The translations under genes were made by a program, and so were the position numbers. A stretch of 64,000 bases of DNA from positions 4,028,532 through 4,092,531 of the forward strand of contig NC_031783.1 of the NCBI RefSeq assembly GCF_001522545.3, written 5' to 3'. The notes beneath the pieces were generated by a model, which saw only the letters and a program-made list of their open reading frames with translations, did no database searches and had not been told where the DNA came from. Below are positions 59,301 to 64,000 of this stretch, piece by piece (position 1 is the stretch's first letter; each line of letters opens with the position of its first letter). This DNA comes from Parus major (taxonomy: Eukaryota; Chordata; Aves; Passeriformes; Paridae).

Positions 59301-62300
59301 CATTCCAATGAGCAAAGTTGCTGTAGACATTTTATTCCTGCCTACCACCTTTGGTAAAGATATTTCTTTCCTTTGTTCGCCTTTTGTCTTGCTGAGTCAG
59401 GAGTTTTGCAGATCACAAATCAGTTCTGCTTCAGGGTTTGTCTCATTCTGGGAAGAAAATGTGCTTCCAAAAGCCAAGGTTTGCTTGAGGTAATAAGAGC
59501 CCCAAACCTGTGGCTGATCACAGGAGTGCAGAGCAAAATGCTCAGGCAAACAGCACTCGGTGGCAGCAGGAATCAATTCCGAGCCCTGGCGCGGAGCCGC
59601 TTCCATCCTGCCTCCCTGGTGAGTGCAGCCATTGTGCTTATGGCATAAAAAGCAATGTGTGTTTTAATTGCTATTCTTGTTTCTGAACTGTTGCTCAACT
59701 ATTTACTGTGGTGTAAGTGAAAAAGGCTGAATCGTGGACAGTAGTGGTTGCCAGAAAAGGTGTAAGCAGGGATTGCTCCTGATGGTGATGCAAAAAATCT
59801 GTGTTAGGTACTGCACTGAGCCAGGAACTTTGAGGGAATCACCTCTAGCAGGTAATTGGGAATCTCTAGAATGGCAGCTTTACAATCTATAAATGCTGTG
59901 ATGTTTTCTTTTGTGCTTTAATTAAAGCTTTCACTTTATTGTTGTGCACAAATGTTTTCTGTTTGAATGTTTACTGAATGTTCAATAGCAACAAGGAAAC
60001 CAGCATTCTTTGGGGTAGTCTGGCATAATCAGTGTGGGCTGCAAAGATAAAGGTGGTTAAGGGAGAAGGAAGGAAAAACCTGAAATGTTGCAGTTCCTTG
60101 AATCAGAAGCGTGTTCAGAAATGTGACTGTAGCTAAAACTGCACAAAGAAACTCGTTGTTCATAGGAAATCCAGGGCAGTGGCTTCACCTGGTGGTGTTT
60201 AATTCATTATTTCTCGAGCATTATGCTTGCTTTCCCTTGGGATGAGATCTCCCTCCTTCCACCCAGAGGTGTCAACCAATGATTTAAATACAGAATATTT
60301 TGATTACTTTAGATCTCGGTAGATGTTAGTGTGTTGGTAATTTGCTCCCTTTCATGGCTATATGAGAACAGTAGATAACTCAATATTGATAACTCAGTAT
60401 TGCAGTAGCTTTCCTGGGATCCCATTTTATCCTCATCCCAATGCACTTGACAAAGAGGGTGGAAAGAAAGAAGAGGAAATATAAATTATCCTACAGAGGT
60501 GAGATTGGATGGGTGTTTAAACTGGTAGGTGTAACACAGATGCTGTGATCAGGTGCTGAGAGCCAAAATACTCACAGCCCTCGTGCCACTGTGAGCAAAG
60601 GCACTGAAGATTGAGCAGCTCTCTGATGTGGTCTTATCAGTTTGAGTATAATGTAAATCCTGTTACAGCAGCTTTGTCCGATCTGCCTGTAGCTTTGTTC
60701 TGAACCTTTCAGTAACAGCTCACTGAAGCAGAAAGAACCCTGTGAATTGATATTATAAACCTGCATGGTTGCTTTATTCATTGTTGAAGCAATAGAATAT
60801 AACAGAAGTATTTATTTTAGTGGATTGAGGATACTTTTTTTTTTCTCCCCTATCAACATGAGCAGAGGAAAAATGTTCTAAATGCAAAGGAGGAGAAGCT
60901 AATGCTATAATCATATCCATACCCACTTGGAGCACAATCCCATTGACAGATAATGCAGAACACCGTATGTTTAAATTATTTTACACATTCAAAGAGATTT
61001 TTAAAATCCCAAAGTGTTGTTATTTCCTGCTGATGTATAAAAAATATCAGGTGATGCTATTATAATCAGGAAATAATAGTCCTGTGAAAGAAAAGCTTCT
61101 CATAATGCACTTAGTCTTTCCAGACAACGATATTTTTCTAAGCACCACCTACCTGCTCTCTTTGGGACTGAGATGAGCCTTGGCAATTCAAGATTGCATT
61201 GTATTCACTTTCTTGCTGGTGGGCATTTCTTACTGAAGTTCAAGAGCATGAAATTTCTCTTTAGTCTCACTGCTTTGATATGGTATTTGCCTAATAATCA
61301 AACAAATTAAAGTGTGGAAAAAATTGATAAAACTGCAATATCTTAAAATGAAGAGACTGAAACAGTAAATTGAGTTCCTTGTAATAATGCTGCGGTGCCA
61401 TGTTGACCCTTATTCTTGAAAATCAGTTTTTATGTTGTGCATCAGTAAGATGTGTGCTATTTGAACTTTTCAAGTGTCATGTAATCTAAAAATTCAGGCA
61501 TTATACTTGAAGATCTTCTGCAGAGTTTTAATTAACATTTGTGAATTATGCAGATATGGAAGCCCAGCTATTGGGAGATGTTTGTGTACGCTATCAGTGG
61601 TTTTCTGCTACTTAAGACACATCTTCTCCCATGTGGAACATTTACAAAGAGTTCCATTACAATTAAAGAGTTTTTTAAATAGAAACCACTCTAAGATGAG
61701 AGTTACTTAAGACAGAAATATTTTTATGTACTGCTCTTAAAATTTCACTGCTTCTTTAGGTGTTGTGTAAGGAGTTTCACACTGAAGCAGAAATCAGAGT
61801 AAGTTTGGGTGGATACAAAGCAAAGTCTGACAAATTTTATTATGGGTGCCAGTGCCTTATGGGATGAAAAGTGAAAGGGTATTTTGTTTTTCTTTCTTTT
61901 TTAATTTTCCCTTCCAGGTAGAAGAGTGAGAAAGGACATTTTCTTTGTCTTGATTTCACATGTTTCAACAATTTTCAAGAGGCAGGAATGCTTCTGGTTT
62001 TCCATTTGTATCTGTTTTTCTCTTTACATAGCAAATATTTGTATGACCTTTCATGGGATGAGTGGTGCTGTTGGTAAAGGGCTTGGGGCTTTCAGGGAGT
62101 CTTGAAAGAGTTGGCAGTGCAGTTTTAAACCGGGTAACACACAGCCAAGTGTGAATCTTAGATGGGAATTATTTGCTTCATTCTCACTTCAGACTCCAGC
62201 TACGTAAATCTGACAGTTGGAAATGCAGTAAAATGTAAAGAGGAATAAATGGAGTTACTTTTGCAGATGGCTAGTTTCTTTCTGTGTCCCCACACTTCTC

Positions 62301-64000
62301 ATCAATCCAGATGTTTTGTCCATTGACCATGAGATGCCTGCATCTCTAGGTTTTGAAAACATACCTGCCTGTACCAGCAAGATGAATGTTTAACTGATAT
62401 AGTAGCCAGATCTTCTCTCTCTGATCACAGTAAATATTTGCATTGATTAGGAGGAAAAACAAAGCCTGTTTGCAGGGCTGGGAAGTTGAATTGCCTCAAG
62501 GTGCTGCTTTCCTTTTTTTTTTTCCCTGTTTTACATAGTTTTAATATTACACTTTTTTCTTTCAAAATAAGCTTTAAACCTTTCTGAATGGTTTATAGAA
62601 AAATAAGGTGTATATGCAGTGTTATGTTTTCACATTCGTGTATCTCCTAAAGTTTGTGGAATTCCTTCCAGATCTGTTTTTATATTAAATTTTCAGTCTG
62701 AAACAATTCCTCCCATTTTGTTCTCTGTAGGACTGCAATATTTGTCCAATGATGAGCTGCATCCAGCTTTTTGTTAACTGAAATGGGAAGTGACAGACTG
62801 ACTACAAGAAAATGTCTGTGTCAGAGAAACAGATATTACTTCTTTTTCACAGATTACTGGATGCTGGGACACTGAAGACTCTGAGATTGCAGATGTACAA
62901 AGGTTTCATATTGATCCATGTTAGCCTAATTTGATCAGAAGAGTGACTTCTGTATCGTGTTATTTTCTTCTATAGTGTTTGATTGAGATGGTCAAACACT
63001 GAGAATATTGTGCAGGAAAAGGAGGGATTGGAAAGGAGAGACATTTGAAAAAATAATACAGATTTGTTAGATAAATTCCATTTGCATTGATTTTCACTAG
63101 GGACATATATCTTTTGATGGCAGCTGTCTTCAAAATAATAGCATAATAGATAATACTCTGGTACATAATTTTGTATTTTTATTACTTCTTTTCACTGATA
63201 TTTGTAGAATAATTTAATCATTGAAGTTGGTCAGTACCTGCCCACTCAGCAAAGATATTTTTCTTTATTGTATTGTCAGTGGTTTGTTTTTTTTGGCAGA
63301 ATGGAAGGAAGCCATAGTTGTTATGCAAGAATATAAAGTCAGAAATTGTTTGAAGAACTACAAAATGGGTGTGAAAAAGTATCAGTTAATTCCTAGTGTT
63401 GCAGCAGCAGGTCTGGAGTGTAGGGAGTGCTCCATCCCCAGGAGCAGGGCTGTGTGTGCTCCGCAGGTGGGGTTTGGCAGAAGGTGACCTGGCACATCAC
63501 AGTCCTGCTGCTGGCCCCAGGAGCCCCTCCTGGAGGGGTTGTTTCCCTGCTCAGGAGAGGATGGAGCAGGGCTTGATGAAGCACTGTGAGATGATCACAG
63601 TTCCAGAGGTTCTCTCATTGCATTGCTGTGCAGGAACTGGGAGCCTGGAGGAAGCAGGGTGGGATGGCAGCTCAGGGGTTTGGGAGCAGAGGTGCCAGAG
63701 ACATCTGAGTGATCTCCAGCTCCTTCCTGGAGACACACAGCTAATCAGCTCATTGCAATCCCTCTCCCAATTCTCCCAGGTTTTCTTGAGGAGGTGAGCC
63801 CTGCTCTGCCTTTCCCCAGCTTAGCAGGGAGCTTACCCTTTATCCAGTCACTCCTTTAGGGACACACAGCTTGCCTAAGGTGAAAAAGGTCCAGTGGGAT
63901 TTATCTTGCCAATCTCCTGTAAAGGAAACACGTGATCTGAAAATCATGTCTAAAAGTTTAATGTTAAGACATGAGAAGCCATTAGCTTGCTGTCACATTC
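53306..64000 (+). other. Intronic stretch to window end, no recognisable gene
   Basis: Frames of 114 codons (58309-58653), 128 codons (58766-59152) and 133 codons (63396-63797) on the + strand show no recognisable domain. A CpG-richer patch with a good donor-like GTGAGT is near 59.55-59.62 kb. The final 600 bp are GC-richer without an identifiable element. The downstream RBFOX common exon (GNQE...) was not found. Confidence 0.45.
56863..56881. repeat. Poly-A tract (19 A)
   Basis: An uninterrupted run of 19 A. The preceding sequence shows no recognisable retrocopy, so it is a simple homopolymer or the remnant of an unrecognised insertion. Confidence 0.9.

Noticed and set aside
63396..63797. 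133-codon + frame at the GC-richer right edge
   Set aside because: No recognisable protein, and the overlapping minus-strand frames are equally open.

Overview
The window is vertebrate nuclear DNA, and a bird is by far the best fit. It is AT-rich and has very few genes. Nearly every interspersed repeat I can recognise is a CR1 retrotransposon, including several with the typical avian 3' end (attctatg-type terminus). No bacterial-style operons, rRNA, tRNA or CRISPR arrays are visible. Most open reading frames are short, unconserved-looking chance frames.

I can support one real coding element: an exon on the + strand at about 11435-11655. Its 29 codons (11569-11655) match the alternative N-terminus of the RBFOX1 neuronal/muscle splicing regulator (known form begins [16 protein letters not shown]; here [16 protein letters not shown]). 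A branch-point-like CTGAC, a long polypyrimidine tract and an AG acceptor precede it, and CAG|GTAATG follows. The rest of the window then reads as upstream non-coding/intronic DNA (1-11434) and part of one very long downstream intron (11656-64000, at least 52 kb). This suits the megabase-scale RBFOX1 locus. A paralogue (RBFOX2 or RBFOX3) is not excluded, because 5 of 29 residues differ from the RBFOX1 form I know.

Region by region. 1-181: 3' end of a CR1. 182-11.4 kb: unique sequence plus an ancient antisense CR1 near 9.4 kb. 11.4-11.7 kb: the exon. 16.5-17.9 kb: a ~1.4-kb antisense CR1 carrying an internal 29/41-bp minisatellite that holds a 336-base gap. 22.1-22.25 kb: a perfect 62-bp direct duplication flanking a 19-base Tn5 mosaic end, almost certainly a library/assembly artefact. 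25.7-26.0 kb: an old antisense CR1. 28.7-28.9 kb: a sense CR1. 32.9-33.4 kb: a second gap of 480 N. 40.1-40.2 kb: a cluster of short inverted and direct repeats. 44.8-45.2 kb: a sense CR1 with a four-copy 35-bp minisatellite directly behind it. 47.6, 51.5 and 53.2 kb: AT-rich simple repeats. 53.3-64 kb: mostly unique sequence.

I found no undescribed multi-gene system. The observations most worth following are the RBFOX exon with its overlapping upstream ORF, the Tn5 artefact, and the minisatellite that grew out of a CR1 sequence.
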